Of a stretch of 64,000 bases of DNA, positions 1-13,400 are shown piece by piece (the first letter of the stretch is position 1; every line of letters begins with the position of its first letter). Both the position numbers and the translations under genes were made by a program. The stretch comes from Phycomyces blakesleeanus NRRL 1555(-) (taxonomy: Eukaryota; Mucoromycota; Mucoromycetes; Mucorales; Phycomycetaceae), in the NCBI RefSeq assembly GCF_001638985.1, contig NW_017265162.1, forward strand, positions 248,001 through 312,000, given 5' to 3'. Under the pieces are notes generated by a model. The model saw only the letters and a list, made by a program, of their open reading frames with translations, was not told the origin of the DNA and made no database searches.

Positions 1-532
1 GAGACGATTTTCTCTTTTTATAAAAGATAGGATGAGGAGTCTGTTTAATGCACACAGAAACACAGACAATTTGGGACATTAAATTGGTTACACATATACA
101 GTTTGATTTCTTCTTTCTTTTACAAGACATTCTGCTGATACACACACATATATATAGATTTACTTTTATAGATAGAAAGAAAGACAGGCGTGTATCTTGT
201 ATAACCCCAGACAATGAATATTGCCTTGCTCAAAATAAACCAAAGCCTAGTCGTTATAAGGCACCCTTTACTGTTAAACATCTAATATAAAGGACTACCA
301 TAGACAAGAATCACATAGAAGAAGATGTGAATGAAGCTTAAGATTCAACCGAGACATTTTTTAAGCGGAAGTATAAATCAAAAGGTATTTTCTCCCCTCA
401 GTGTGGAATCGGAAACCAAACTTTTTTTTTTCAGTGTAATTTTTTTCTTCTTCTTTTCTAATTTCTTTTCTTCTTCTTTTCTCTACCTCTAACAACAACA
501 CCGCTTATTATTAGTATTATAATAATAATAAT
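1..532. other. intergenic, upstream of AIM19-like gene
   Basis: No supportable gene. The stretch holds short AT-rich open frames without domain content and a pyrimidine-rich tract at about 421-487, directly before the AIM19-like start codon at 533, probably part of its promoter or 5' leader. Confidence 0.5.
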
Positions 533-1194
533 ATGTCAGAAACACCTACCACCAGCTGGATAGATAAACAGGGCAATTCTCCCCTTCCTATATGGGCACT
601 CTCTGGATTAAGTAAGTTGATGAAAATAATAATACATATATGGTGTATTCAATCTGGTTTCAATTTTTCAATTTTAATTTTTTAATTTCTCTCTCTCTTT
701 TGTTTATTTATTTATGTATTAGCCTTTGCTGCTGTACCCATGGCTGTCAAAAAGGCACCCGGAGTGCCTTCTCTACTGCAGTCCATGGCATTTGGTGCAA
801 TCTTTGCTGGTGCAGGGTGAGGTCACAAATCCACATATATTTATATTATATTTGTTCTTTATGTGCCTATGATATTCACATTTTCACAAGATATGTAACC
901 AATACTGGTGACGCTGACAACGGCGCAGGCATTGCCACAGGTATGTTATTGTTCTTTGTTCTTATTGTTGTTACTGTACTAGACGTGCTGTTTGTGCTGT
1001 TGATTTACATATATATCTATACAACCAAATCTTTGGTATCTTTTGTAGCTTGGTGTCTTTCATGGACGTTTCTTAATGCTAAGCGTGCTGTGCTTTCTGG
1101 AAAACCATTTCCTTTATTGATGGTTGCCGCCGTGGCAGCTGATACAGCAATTTATGGTAAAAAATACCTTCAAGTGAATGGTTACTTGGCATGA
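533..1194 (+). CDS. AIM19: AIM19-like small mitochondrial membrane protein
   Basis: Four exons (533-611, 723-816, 891-940, 1049-1194) join in consistent phase to a 122-residue protein starting at the ATG at 533. It has hydrophobic stretches suggesting membrane insertion (around PIWALSGL..AAVPMA and the C-terminal LLMVAAVAADTAIYG). The C-terminal half, with DADNGAGIATAW followed by GKPFPLLMVAAVAADTAIYG and a final KYLQVNGYLA, resembles the S. cerevisiae Aim19 family as I remember it (NGAGFIATW ... WPLVLSSVSLANAVLYG). Aim19 is a poorly characterised mitochondrial protein whose loss affects mitochondrial inheritance. All introns have GT-AG ends. Family membership is inferred from memory of the alignment; the gene structure itself is well supported because the four exons close without a stop. 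Confidence 0.68.
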
Positions 1195-1484
1195 TTGGAT
1201 AAAATATAAAAATATAAAAATATAAAAATAAAAATAATATATGCGGTCAGTTCAATTCTGCACTTTCTCTCTTTCTCTCTTTCTCTCTTTCTCTCTCTAT
1301 TCTTTTTTTTTTTGCTCCCCCTTTTTTTTTGTCTTTTTTTTTATTTTTTTTTCTTTACTCTTTCGCTCTTCTTGCTCTTGCTCTATCTCTTTTGGGCTCT
1401 TCCTTTCTATATCTCTCTCTATTTCCCTCCCTCTCTTTATTCAGAGTGTCTTACAGAACCACCATTACATCTTACCATCCTCGA

Positions 1485-2168
1485 ATGGACACAAGGCTTA
1501 TGAACAGTCGTTCTCGAGGCCTACGGGAATCAACGGCTTATTTCCACCTAGCCTTTATGGTAGACAACATACACATACAAAAAAGGAAAACTAAAGAAGC
1601 TCATCCCACCCCTCAAACTTCCCTTCTTTTTTCTTCTTTGTCTCTTAAAACAATGTAGTTTGCAGGGCTTAGCGTGATGGCAATGGGTAAATCAACATTA
1701 GTATTTTTTTAATTTTTTAATTTTTTTTGGGGGGGAGTGAGATATAGAGTAAAGAGGGCATTTTTTTTGATTGTCAGATACACACATAAAGAAAAAAAAA
1801 AGACATGTATTTGTCACAACTTCTTTACGTCTGTTAAGAAGAAGCACATATAAGAATATACAATCTCCCTTTTCTTTGCTTATTCTGTATATTAATCTGT
1901 ATATATAAATATGTGTGTGTACAATATGTATCATTTTCTTTTTATGTTTTAACCTTAGGAGCATATACTATAAACTCGAGCACAAGCATAACAGTATCAC
2001 TGTCGCTCCTTCTTATCGGAGGAATCATAACAGTCATTAGTTTTATTGGCTGTTTTGGTGCGCACCTTGAACACACTGGGTTCCTGAGAACATACAGCAG
2101 TGCAACGACAATATTTTTGATCATACAGATAGGTAAAATTACCAAATACCATACATATTAGTATTTAG

Positions 2169-2199
<31 letters not shown>

Positions 2200-3471
2200 A
2201 GCGAATTAATTTATATACAAACTCTTTCTTTTGTTTTATACACACACAAAATAAACAGCTCTTGTTGGTATTATCTATTGTCATCGTTCACAGGTAAAAT
2301 GCAATCTGGTTTGATTTGATTTGATTTGATTTGATTTGATCCAATTCAATTCAATTCAATTCAATTCAATTCAATTCAATTCAATTAAATTAAATTCAAT
2401 TCAATTCAATTCAATTGGATTAAATTAAAGAATATCATTATATAATACACACAAACACATTCTTTTAAGAAACAACATAAAACTAATAGAGGCATTGTGT
2501 AGATTGATTACTATGCAAGCTCTCTTTGGGACTTCTTTAACGATAATGACATTCGATTCTTGGTGGACTTTGAACAAGCGTAAGGACGACTTTTTTCTTT
2601 ATCTTGTTTCATTTTGTTTGATATTTGCGTATAAACAATAAGGGGAAAAGGGTTTCAGACATAGTATAATAAAGGCGTTTGTTATAATAGTTAAGCTAGA
2701 TGATAATAACGTTTTATTATTAATAATTCTTTCTTTCTTTACTTTACTTTACTTTACCTTTATGCTCTCAAACACTCACACAAAAAATGTATAATTTAAT
2801 AGGTTTCACTGCTGCGGATATGGTTCAATTAACGATCGAGCAGTACCTAGTACATGTGCCCTTTCTTTAGATGTCGATTCTGGTTGTAAAGATACCCTTG
2901 TTCTTCTAGTAGGAACATGGTCAGAATGGCTTATTGGAGGCCTTGTAGTATTGCTTGCTCTTCAGGTAAATATCTTTATATACATAATAAAAAAAAGACT
3001 TTAAGAAAATAAGATTATAATTAGCCTGCTGATCATATAAACACACACACATATATATATATTATACAGTTGATTGCGTTGATTATTGTTCTTGTACTCA
3101 CGGTGTTAATGGAACGTGACGCCAAAGAAGAAGAAATGTATCTGTCCTTGATCTCCAGACAAAATACAAATCATTCGTGGTTCAATGGAAATATGAACGG
3201 AGAAGGTCCGAGTAGTATCGGTATCGTTGGCAGTAGTAACGGTGGCAACGGTGGCATTGGTGGAAATGGAGGTTCCTTCTTTGGCAGATACCCCCAATCA
3301 AATTGGCAAAGGTCCAACTTTTACTCGCCTAACAACAGCAGCAGCAACTTCAATGGTAGCAGCAACAATAGCAACAGTGGCAGTATTAATAACATCATTA
3401 ACAGCAGCAGCCTCGGCAACAATCCTCAACGTGTACCACGCTATGGAAGTACATACTCATCTTCAAAATAA
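1485..3471 (+). CDS. tetraspanin
   Basis: Seven exons (1485-1559, 1659-1686, 1959-2132, 2259-2293, 2503-2579, 2803-2965, 3070-3471) join in frame to 317 residues. The protein has four hydrophobic helices: roughly residues 18-38, ITVSLSLLLIGGIITVISF, TTIFLIIQIALVGIIYC, and WLIGGLVVLLALQLIALIIV. The large loop between helices 3 and 4 carries the tetraspanin hallmark CCG at about 133-135, a PSTC cysteine near 148 and a GC near 158, the four-cysteine pattern of the family. Tetraspanins organise membrane protein microdomains, and in fungi some act in appressorium or hyphal morphogenesis. The cytoplasmic tail is long and low-complexity, rich in Asn, Ser and Gly. The first exon pair (28-nt exon 2) rests on splice consensus and hydrophobic continuity, so the N-terminus is the least certain part. 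Confidence 0.85.
2310..2417. repeat. intronic pentanucleotide microsatellites
   Basis: Within tetraspanin intron 4 an array of TTGAT units (2311-2340) runs directly into an array of AATTC units (about 2343-2415). Two different pentanucleotide repeats abut, with interruptions (AATTA) in the second. Confidence 0.9.
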
Positions 3472-3671
3472 TGCTTTCTTTGTTTTTTTTCTCTTCTCTC
3501 TTTTATATACCCTCATTTACACCATTCACCCCCTCTTCCCCTCTATCGACCCCTCTCCCTCCCAAAAAGAAAAAAAATGTATATAAGAGAAGCAGAAGAA
3601 GACCAAAAAGAAGGAGCAGAAGAAGAAGAAGAAGCAAAAGAGCCAATATTACCTATTACCTATTACCTATA

Positions 3672-3702
<31 letters not shown>

Positions 3703-4815
3703 GGCTATTCTACTATATATTATATTTCATTACTATTCTTTATTTTTATTTTCAATATTTTTTTTGTGCATTTTCACCCTCTGTTTATTTCAATTTATGA
3801 TTGTACATTTCGCATTACTTTCTTTTATTTTCTTTCTCTTCTCCCTCCTCTTCTTTATTTTATAAATATATTTTTAAAAATATTTCAAAATAATATACAA
3901 TTCTCAGGAATTTATTCAACTCTATCTTATCTTCTTTGTCTCGGACCATCTTTATTTATTTATTTACTTTATTTCATTCACAACCAAGTATATATTTTAG
4001 TTATTTTGAATACAGTCAGTACACAAACAAATTGCCGCAACTATAATAATAATAATAATAATCATGTCATTTCATTAACACACTAGAAAGTCTTTGGTTT
4101 TTCACTTGGCCCTATTAACCAGCAGGAGGAGCCTTTGTAACACATATTCACAGACTTATTTCCTACCTTTTATGTACAAATATGCATTATTATTATTATC
4201 ATATTAGAATTAAAGGTTATTCTTACTTGCTGTCCAACCCAACCATCTCTTTAGAGATCATAAAACACACAATAACAATAACAAGGGTGGGTAAAATATA
4301 ATAATAAAAATAATGTGCATATTTGTATACATAGAAAGAAAGAAAAAAGGTCAAATGTTTTGTCTTTATTGTTTTGCTTCTGTTGAATATAATGCGGCAC
4401 ACGTCAATGTCATTTTTGAAGCCTTGAAATAAATATATAATTAATAAGCATTGGTATTTTGTCAAACCCAAAATTTGCCACCAAAAAACAATAACAAAAC
4501 AAATGGTATATTCAGTAGCAACAAAAATTACACTAATTTTTCTTTCTCTTTCTTTTTTTGAATATAAAATTGCCAAAGATTTCAATAGTTTTGCAGCTCA
4601 TTCTTATTAATCTTTCTTTTACTCTTGAAAAACTGGATCAAACCTTGTTCGATTGAATTGAACCAAATTAAGTTTTAGTATATTATGAATACATAGGTAT
4701 ATAATACTGATAAATAGATTGATACAAAATATTACATTGGTAATATCTGATACAGTCAAGGAGTGTATACTATTACATTATAGTTTATCATAAGCTACTG
4801 CTATTTTATCTGTAA
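3472..4815. other. gene-free AT-rich spacer
   Basis: Contains the tetraspanin 3' flank with a TTAC tetranucleotide run (about 3673-3702) and an ATA run (about 4042-4062). Open frames here are low-complexity and start or stop in homopolymers; no domain or convincing splice structure was seen on either strand. Confidence 0.5.
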
Positions 4816-4978
4816 ATATTCTTATAAAAATAAAAATTGTACACACCCTATATATAGTTTTTTTTGTAGCACATTTTATTTCTGTTTTGAATAATTTTTT
4901 TTTATAAAATAAAATATAATAAAAAAAAAAGAAATAATTATGGTTCCTTTATTAAAGCTGATCTCCGGATACTTCTTT

Positions 4979-5010
<32 letters not shown>

Positions 5011-5840
5011 AACAGATGAGAAACAGAGGAGCAAAAGATATATTTATATACACGATTTCCAATTGAATCCTTTTTTCCTCTATCATTTTATTGTTAATGA
5101 TTTCATTTATTTTCAAGCCCTATACAGTTTAAAAACTATCTGTAAAAACAAAGCAAGTAAACTGTCAGAAACAGCAGCAGAAGCAACAACAAAAATGTAG
5201 GTGTAAAATATAAGGTTCATTCCACACAAGAAGAAAATAACCAAAAAATAATAATTCAAGGTTAATTCTGGGGGGGGGGGGGGGGGGGAAAATTATTCTG
5301 TTTCATTTATTCCTACATATATATATATATATATATAATTTTCCCCTTATTTTTGGGTTTGGGTGGTTGTTTTGGGCCGTTCCCTAAAAATATTGGGATT
5401 ATCATTAAAAATTGTTCTTTTTTGGACCGGTTTTCCCAATCCAGCAAATTGGATACAGTTATTTTTTATTATTTCAGGCTTAAAAAAAAAAACTAAATGT
5501 TATATATACATACACACCATACCAAAGTGCACTACAGATACAGTACAAGTAATGAGTAGTGTTAAAATGATGATGACTTGATTAATTTACCAAACCAAAT
5601 AATTTAAATCATAAAGGGCCCCTCTTTCTGTGGGTGTGTGTGTTTCAAAATTCATGCAAATGGTTGTTAAAGGCAACAGTCCCAACATTTAGTGATGTAT
5701 TTTAGGTTTCTTTGTTTTTTTTTTAACAAACCACCTGAATTCACAGGACTCAACCAAAAGAAAAAAAACTTATAGCCCCTGCATAAATTTGCCAAGCAAG
5801 TAGATATCCATACATTCTGCTTGTAAAATGTCTAATTTAG
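4816..5840. repeat. left copy of duplicated 1,025-bp segment (contig end)
   Basis: Collinear with 6159-7183 and of the same length. The first ~450 bp are essentially identical. After a poly-G run at about 5271-5288 this copy differs at many positions, usually by taking the neighbouring base (for example T to G inside GT runs, or longer homopolymers). That pattern looks like base-calling decay near a read or contig end rather than mutation. No gene is visible. Confidence 0.85.
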
Positions 5841-6158
5841 NNNNNNNNNNNNNNNNNNNNNNNNNNNNNNNNNNNNNNNNNNNNNNNNNNNNNNNNNNNN
5901 NNNNNNNNNNNNNNNNNNNNNNNNNNNNNNNNNNNNNNNNNNNNNNNNNNNNNNNNNNNNNNNNNNNNNNNNNNNNNNNNNNNNNNNNNNNNNNNNNNNN
6001 NNNNNNNNNNNNNNNNNNNNNNNNNNNNNNNNNNNNNNNNNNNNNNNNNNNNNNNNNNNNNNNNNNNNNNNNNNNNNNNNNNNNNNNNNNNNNNNNNNNN
6101 NNNNNNNNNNNNNNNNNNNNNNNNNNNNNNNNNNNNNNNNNNNNNNNNNNNNNNNNNN
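5841..6158. other. assembly gap (318 N)
   Basis: A run of 318 N. The sequence immediately right of the gap restarts at the equivalent of 4816, and the sequence left of it ends at the equivalent of 7183, so the flanks overlap instead of leaving missing DNA. Confidence 0.95.
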
Positions 6159-6321
6159 ATATTCTTATAAAAATAAAAATTGTACACACCCTATATATAG
6201 TTTTTTTTGTAGCACATTTTATTTCTGTTTTGAATAATTTTTTTTTATAAAATAAAATATAATAAAAAAAAAAGAAATAATTATGGTTCCTTTATTAAAG
6301 CTGATCTCCGGATACTTCTTT

Positions 6322-6353
<32 letters not shown>

Positions 6354-7183
6354 AACAGATGAGAAACAGAGGAGCAAAAGATATATTTATATACACGATT
6401 TCCAATTGAATCCTTTTTTCCTCTATCATTTTATTGTTAATGATTTCATTTATTTTCAAGCCCTATACAGTTTAAAAACTATCTGTAAAAACAAAGCAAG
6501 TAAACTGTCAGAAACAGCAGCAGAAGCAACAACAAAAATGTAGGTGTAAAATATAAGGTTCATTCCACACAAGAAGAAAATAACCAAAAAATAATAATTC
6601 AAGGTTAATTCTGGGGGGGGGGGGGGGGGTGAATATTATTCTGTTTCATTTATTCATACATATATATATATATATATATAATTTTCACTTTATTTTTGGT
6701 TTTGGTTGTTTGTTTTGGTCTGTTCCTTATAAGTATTGGTATTATCATTAAAAATTGTTCTTTTTTGGTCCGGTTTTCCGAATCCAGGAAATTGGATACA
6801 GTTATTTTTTATTATTTCAGGCTTAGAAGAAAAAACTAGATGTTATATATACATACACACCATACCAAAGTGCACTACAGATACAGTACAAGTAATGAGT
6901 AGTGTTAAAATGATGATGACTTGATTAATTTACCAAACCAAATAATTTAAATCATAAAGTGCCTCTCTTTCTGTGTGTGTGTGTGTTTCAAAATTCATGC
7001 AAATGGTTGTTAGAGGCAACAGTCCGAGCATTTAGTGATGTATTTTAGGTTTCTTTGTTTTTTTTTTAACAAACCACCTGAATTCACAGGACTCAACCAA
7101 TAGAAAATAAACTTATAGTCCCTGCATAGATTTGCCAAGTAAGTAGATATCCATACATTCTGCTTGTAAAATGTCTAATTTAG
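6159..7183. repeat. right copy of duplicated 1,025-bp segment
   Basis: Same segment as 4816-5840, with cleaner GT, TA and homopolymer tracts and continuous with unique sequence beyond 7183. Poly-G run at about 6613-6630. No gene seen. From 7184 to 7447 the DNA is AT-rich 3' flank of the UBR1 gene. Confidence 0.85.
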
Positions 7184-7447
7184 TAAGCAAATAGTGCCAT
7201 GTTGATTGTGTTTTATCTGACTGATTGACTGACTGACTTCCTGTCTGTATACATTTAAATATAAACAAAACAGTAAAGAAAACAAAAAGAAGAAGAAAAA
7301 TAAAAAGAAAACATCACAAAGTTACATGTTATAAAAATAATAAAGGATAAGAATAAGAAGAAAACTAAAGGGAACATATGTGGTCTCATCTCGACCAAGA
7401 AAGAAAGAGTAACAGAAATCAAATCAAACCAAAGAAGATAGCTAGTT

Positions 7448-10400
7448 TTACATGGTTGTCCAACCACCAATATCATAGTTGGCTTCAATCTGTCTAGCAA
7501 TATAGACAGGAATAGTATGCTGTAACCACAATTTACGAATCTCAGAATAGCGCTTGGTATTCAAGTATTGAGGTTTACCGCGTCTAAATTACATAAGAAT
7601 ATTTCGGTAAGTCGACTTGTTCTTATTTGACCATTCATTCCATTCAGTTATTCTTACCTCAGTCCTTGGTCAACCTCACCATGAGAATCAAGATACGGGG
7701 CATCAATAAACCATCCATTGCCATTGTGCAAAAGAATCAACACACATCTCTTGACAGACAAAAATACACCAATATCGCCTCCACATCTAAAATATAAATA
7801 AATTAATCATAAATATCAACACTCATATAGCTCTACAGTTATCTTAATAGTAATAGTAATATAAATTAGGTACTTACTCTAGAGTGTGTAAATTACATTC
7901 ACCTTCCTCCTCTTCAGAACAGCAGAAACTCTGTGCGCACACAAACGTTCCACAGAACAGACACAAGGCAGGATCGGTAGGGACCGTGCCACACTTATTG
8001 CAAACACGTCGCATACTCTCATCAAATAGCTGATCCAATCTACGAGGAAGTGCTACAAGGTACAACGGGGTTGGCATGTCAAGTCGAACCATCGCAGGAA
8101 GTGCTGGTGCATTTTCCGAACTTCCGACCTCAATCTCCCATCGACGCTGCGATTCCTTGATGTGTTGCTTGCACCACGCTGAAATCAAATGCTCATGTTC
8201 TGGTGTACGCTGAAGCATGGTCTCAAAGTTTGGTAGCTTGAGAATATCCAACAGGCGACTCAGTTCAGATCGACGGTGTCCAGTGTTACCACTATTACCA
8301 GCAAAATCATCATCATCATCACTCAAAGGAGGTACAATCAATCCAAACCGAACAATCATCAGAACCAACGCCCGACGAAGGAACGGCAAAATAAATCCTT
8401 GGAGGTGGCTGCAGAACCGCTCCTGACCATAGTTTCTGAACAGCAATGCCGCATCATCACTACTGTACTGCATCTTCTCCATAACTGAAAATGCAAACTC
8501 ACTAGCAGCCACGCAATCCTCCTGAGATACATTGACCGGTATCTTTCCTCTAGTGTTTCCTTCGCCATCTAGAACGTTCTGATAGTCTAGTGAATCCGTG
8601 CACATCTGATCGTGCTGGTTTCTGAGAAGCGCAATCGTAACCTTTGTAATCTCGGCGAGGAACAAGGTACGCACAAATGGATAGATGTCAGATTTAGTAG
8701 TAGAAGCCATGTGCAACGAAAGCTCAGAAAGAATCATAAACGGATCGTCTTCCAGCAGTGGTGTATTGTCATAGATAATAATCTTTTCCTGATTGGGCCC
8801 AATCACATTGGCCAAGTCATCCAGACTGATGTTAGGGAAAATCTGTCGAAGGCGACCGAGAGCCAGAACATGGATCTTCATCATAGTAGGACTGAGCCCA
8901 GGGCTGATACTTGAAGAAGTAATGCTAGAGTCCTGTTGGGACATCAGACTCGTGTATGCAATTACCGTGTCGCTCAAAACACGCAGCAAAATTTGGGTCT
9001 GCGATGGTATCTGATCAAACAAGGTTCCTGTAGGTATAACCTCTGGATTGTCTTGGGTTTTTGGCTTAGCAGACCCACGCGCAGCTATCTCAACTCCCAT
9101 AATCGTGTATCCTAACATTGCCCACAGCAGATCAACATTCTTGATTGGCGTCGACATCTCCTTAATAATCTCATCACCAGCTATCTCGCGAAACGTAATT
9201 GTTGTCACATCAAACAGTCGGCCATAAGATTTCTTGATTGCAGGAATCGACGATATTGCTGAAAGGTAGAGCACATCTTCATCAAATACTCCAAGACGTC
9301 CTTCTGTAGGAGAGTGGGCCGTGGTACGGTCAGAGTAATGCATCACCGAATCGTCCTGTTGCATCGTCAAGGATGGCTCGAGTGACAATGAAGACGGGAA
9401 TCCTGTCGGGCGTCTGCTTATCCAGTCATCACTCACCACAGCCTGCCCACCTGGTGTGGTCCGCAAAGAAGGGACCCAGGTAGCAATGGCGTCCTTGAGT
9501 TTGCTGGCCCCACTGCTTCTACGTCTCGGCCCAAAGTTGGCTCGATGAGGACCAAGCATCTGCTTCATTTTTTCTGCTGCTGATTGAACGCCAGTCTGTA
9601 AGAACTTTGTGTACGAAGCATTGTCTGTCTTGACCAGCACACCCGGGTATGATTCCTTTTTGCCCTTTGTAAATACCGGAAAGAGGGTGTTTCCGAGAGA
9701 TTTGCAGAGTGGGCACATAAACTCTTTACGAGATCTGTTTTCTGGGTGGTTACGTGTCATCTGGGCCACATGACGAGAATCAATGGAGGAGCAGTAGGCC
9801 TCAAAACATTTGATGTGCATCAAGTGCCCGCAGGTAGATGTGTAAAGTCCGGTCTTGTGGTTCTGTGCTGGGAATCCGACTACGCCATTGTGGTTTTCAG
9901 GCAAAATCTGACGGTCTGGCCATTCGACATCCAAACTAGGCCCCATGGTTTGAATATCCTCAAACAGCTCTGTACTGTCCATCGGAGCCTCACGAAGGAT
10001 ATTCGAGGCCTGGATTAGGCCAAGGATACCATAAGGAGGCGATCGTTCGTTGACATCTTCCTGGCACAAGATACATGTACCAGACGGATAAGAGCAGAAC
10101 CGATGGATTTCATCTGGGTTTTCAGTAGAAGCGTCTTCAAGACCATCGCCTTCCTCAGCATCATCAAGCTCATCTTCATACAGTCCTTCGTTCTTTTCCA
10201 TAAACTGCGACTGGGCTTGGGCAAACTGGGCCATAATCTTCATCTGACGTTCTTTTGCCGCAGCTTTTTTCTTCTCTATGTCAGATAATTCGACAACAGA
10301 ACCTTCGGCAGCTTCTTCCTTTTGTTGCAGACGAGCAAGACGACTGTACTTCCAGGCATTGACGATCTCGCTTGTCTTTTTACAGCCACAGTTCTCAAGA

Positions 10401-13400
10401 CGGTCAAAGATCCAGTCAAAGCGACCATGTACTTCGCTGTACAGCTCTTCATCCCTGAATATAGTCATGACCTCAAACAAGGTGTGTTCCTGCGAGTGAC
10501 TTGCGCTGGTTAATGGGTAGCTTGTTTCGCACACATAGCGATAGAACCCGTCGCACTCTTCAGCTTCGACACTGTTCTTGTCTGTAAGAGCCAGCAGAAT
10601 GAGATGAAGTGTCTGGTCGAGGATGGTGTCGCTCTTGTGGTTCTTGCTCATTCGTACGTTCCACAAAGCATATGTGATCATCTGGTTAAAGACGGGTGTG
10701 TGTAAGAACGCACCGATGTACTTGAATGGCCCAGAGCCAATGAAATCTGTCTTTGGGAGGATAAAGAACTCTTCTTCTGGTTTCTTGGGGTTTGCCTTTT
10801 TCCAGCGGTTCTTTAGAACAGCCTCGGCTTCTTCTCGGTTGTTGCGGCTGTAGTGCCAGAAGTAAGTGTCGACTTCAGAGAACCACTCTGTCTGGAGTTC
10901 ATAGCGTCCATGATCATTCACACCCATCGGGGACTTGAAGTTTGCAACCGAAGACAAGATGTGATCAAAGTCTGGATGTTCGCTTAGTCGTTCGGGAATA
11001 CGCTTGGTCAATTCTGAGTAAGCAGCCGGTTCAAGGCAGAGATTATGGATAATCTCACGGCGGATCTTGCCTTGAATAGACATGCCTGTTACATTGGCTC
11101 TCTCGCAGACACAGACCACAAGTAAGTTGAGGATCTCTTCGGCCATAAACACTGTTTGAGAAGGATCGTAGTTCTCGTGCTTGGTGGTACCCATGAACCA
11201 GGACACGAGGTCAAAACGATCCATAAGAGTTGCTAGGAAGCGACTAGGGTCTATGGTGACAAATCCAAGTTGAAGAAGGAATACATCGGCGTCATATGTG
11301 TTCTCACGCAACGAAATGTCTCGATAATGATGAGCCTAATATTTTACGTGTATGTGTATTATTTTTTAAAGTATTAGAAAATCGATGGAAAATTTTGATT
11401 TTTTTTTAAAAAAAAGTACTTGCCTGGTTTCTGATTCCATAACCGTTTCGTACCCACACACCTGCTCTGATCTGTGACGAAAAGACAACTGTGCGAATGG
11501 GGAAGTCAAGAATGGGTAACAAGACATCGGTTGTGTCATTTCCATCTTCAAATACAGTGTTGTACAAAGTAATAACCTGGAGGAAACCACCTGTCCAGCC
11601 TGCTTCTCTCAAGACGTCATCACTCAAAAGCGATGCATACTCCAAAAGACCAGCCAGCAACCAGTGCAAAGGATGGTGGAAAGAAACTGGATCTTTGCAG
11701 ACAGAATACTTGATGACCGCAAAGGGTGGCATGTGGGGTAACAAAATCTCATGGAAAACCTGTTTTGCAGTGCCACTAATACTGGGCTGCGAGTTGGGCT
11801 GTTTTGATGATGGCTCCATCGGATCGTCACTGTCGTCTGCTCTCCACTCCTCAATTTGTTTTAGGACTCGTGTTATGGCATGCACGAGTGCTCTGGCTGT
11901 GTCAACTTTTTCTTGGAGAGTATTGGTCGGAAGCATTGAAAAGCAGTCTGAGAACTGGCGGCAACATTTGGCGATCTGAAGAGTTACATTAAATGCATTA
12001 ACCCATATTTCAGACTCGTACTCCACATGAGTGTCTTTCTGGCAGGTTTGGGCATTCATTCCCTGGAATAGGCTGATGAGATCAAGGTATTGGCGCAGGT
12101 ATATGGGATCCATAGCAAGAACTTGCTTGATCATGTCCACATTCATAATGTAGCGCAAGTCATGGAAGGCGTTGAAATAGCGTCTGGTTCTAAATGCACG
12201 AGATTCGCAGTTGATTCTTGTAGGAAGGCGTAGTCTCTGAGATGGAAGGAGAAGTCGCAAGTGATCTGTCAAGAAAAATGCAGCGAGGGTGGAGCATATG
12301 ATTCCAAAGAAGTAATATTCGTTCACAAGTAAGTCCGAAACTGTTGGTACGGTTAGGAGTTGGACAGAGAATAATATTATAGAATTTTCAGGTTCACGAT
12401 CTTTGAGTAAGAAAGATTCTGCCAAACGAGCATAATTTCTGGCAAGTCTTCTTCCTGTATATATGTGTGTATGATTTTTTTTAGAATACAAAAAATTAGT
12501 CAAATGCCACATTTCTCAAACATGCCTTATGAAAGGCTTCAATTATATTTACCAAGAACCTTTTTGTAAACTGTACTTGAAGCAAGGGTTGAAATATACA
12601 GCTCTCTCAGTGATATACGAACTTCTTTCCATAGTTTGAGGTCATAGAGCATCAAATAATCCAGTCTCAACTTTTCTTCAAATTCTTTTTGCATATGTAA
12701 TCCAAGACGAACTGCATCTTTTGAGTCACGGATGACTCTTTTGCCTGCCGCAGAATCGCTCAACGGTTTTTTGGCAGTACCCTTTGCATCAAGCATATCG
12801 CCGTACCTTTCTTCCTCTTCTTTAAGCTGCTGATATTCTTTGACCATCGCAGCTGGTTCCCAGTCGATACTTGCTACATCGCACTGATTTCTGTAGATAA
12901 TCGGACTTGTGTCGAGAGATTGAGGTGAGTTTATTTTGATTGGTCGAGATGATGAGCGGCTGTCAGGATCAAACATTTCCACATCCTCCGTCTCGCTCGT
13001 TTGACCAATTCCTATTTCTCCTCTTTCGTGTTTTATCTCGTCTTCGTCTTCTTCTGCTTCCGAGGAGGCTCTTTCGTTCCTTGTTTCAGTAGTCAGCAGG
13101 GCTAGTGGGAGACGCAATTCCCACTCTCCGCACAATGTCTCGCACAGCACACTGCGGATAACGCCATCGCCGTACTCGATACTATTAAAGAAACGTGTCT
13201 GTCCATTGACTAGTTCCTTTAGCCAATCTACAAGCAAACCACACACTTGTTCTCTGAATGTTTCTTGGGCAGGGCGGATTGTTACGCCAAAATTTATTGC
13301 TGCCAGGGGAGCAGCCACTTTACGCAGCTCATCAATATTGTGGGATGTAGCGATGATTTCTCGACCCTGAATAATACTACTTGCTTAGTAAGAGTTTTTT

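Noticed and set aside
1241..1658. Overlapping plus-strand open frames of Phe/Leu/Ser-rich sequence
   Set aside because: They come from a T/C-rich tract upstream of the tetraspanin start; only the part from 1485 to 1559 is used, as tetraspanin exon 1.
2310..2417. Array-like pentanucleotide repeats considered as a CRISPR-like or regulatory array
   Set aside because: Simple microsatellites inside a spliceosomal intron, without spacers.
4223..4585. 120-residue minus-strand frame
   Set aside because: Built on A/T homopolymers, no domain, no neighbouring exons; judged chance.
5770..6250. Open frames crossing the N gap
   Set aside because: Almost entirely undetermined residues; they carry no information.
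8217..11979. Numerous plus-strand frames of 60-160 codons
   Set aside because: Antisense shadows of the UBR1 exons; they overlap conserved coding sequence and show no domain of their own.
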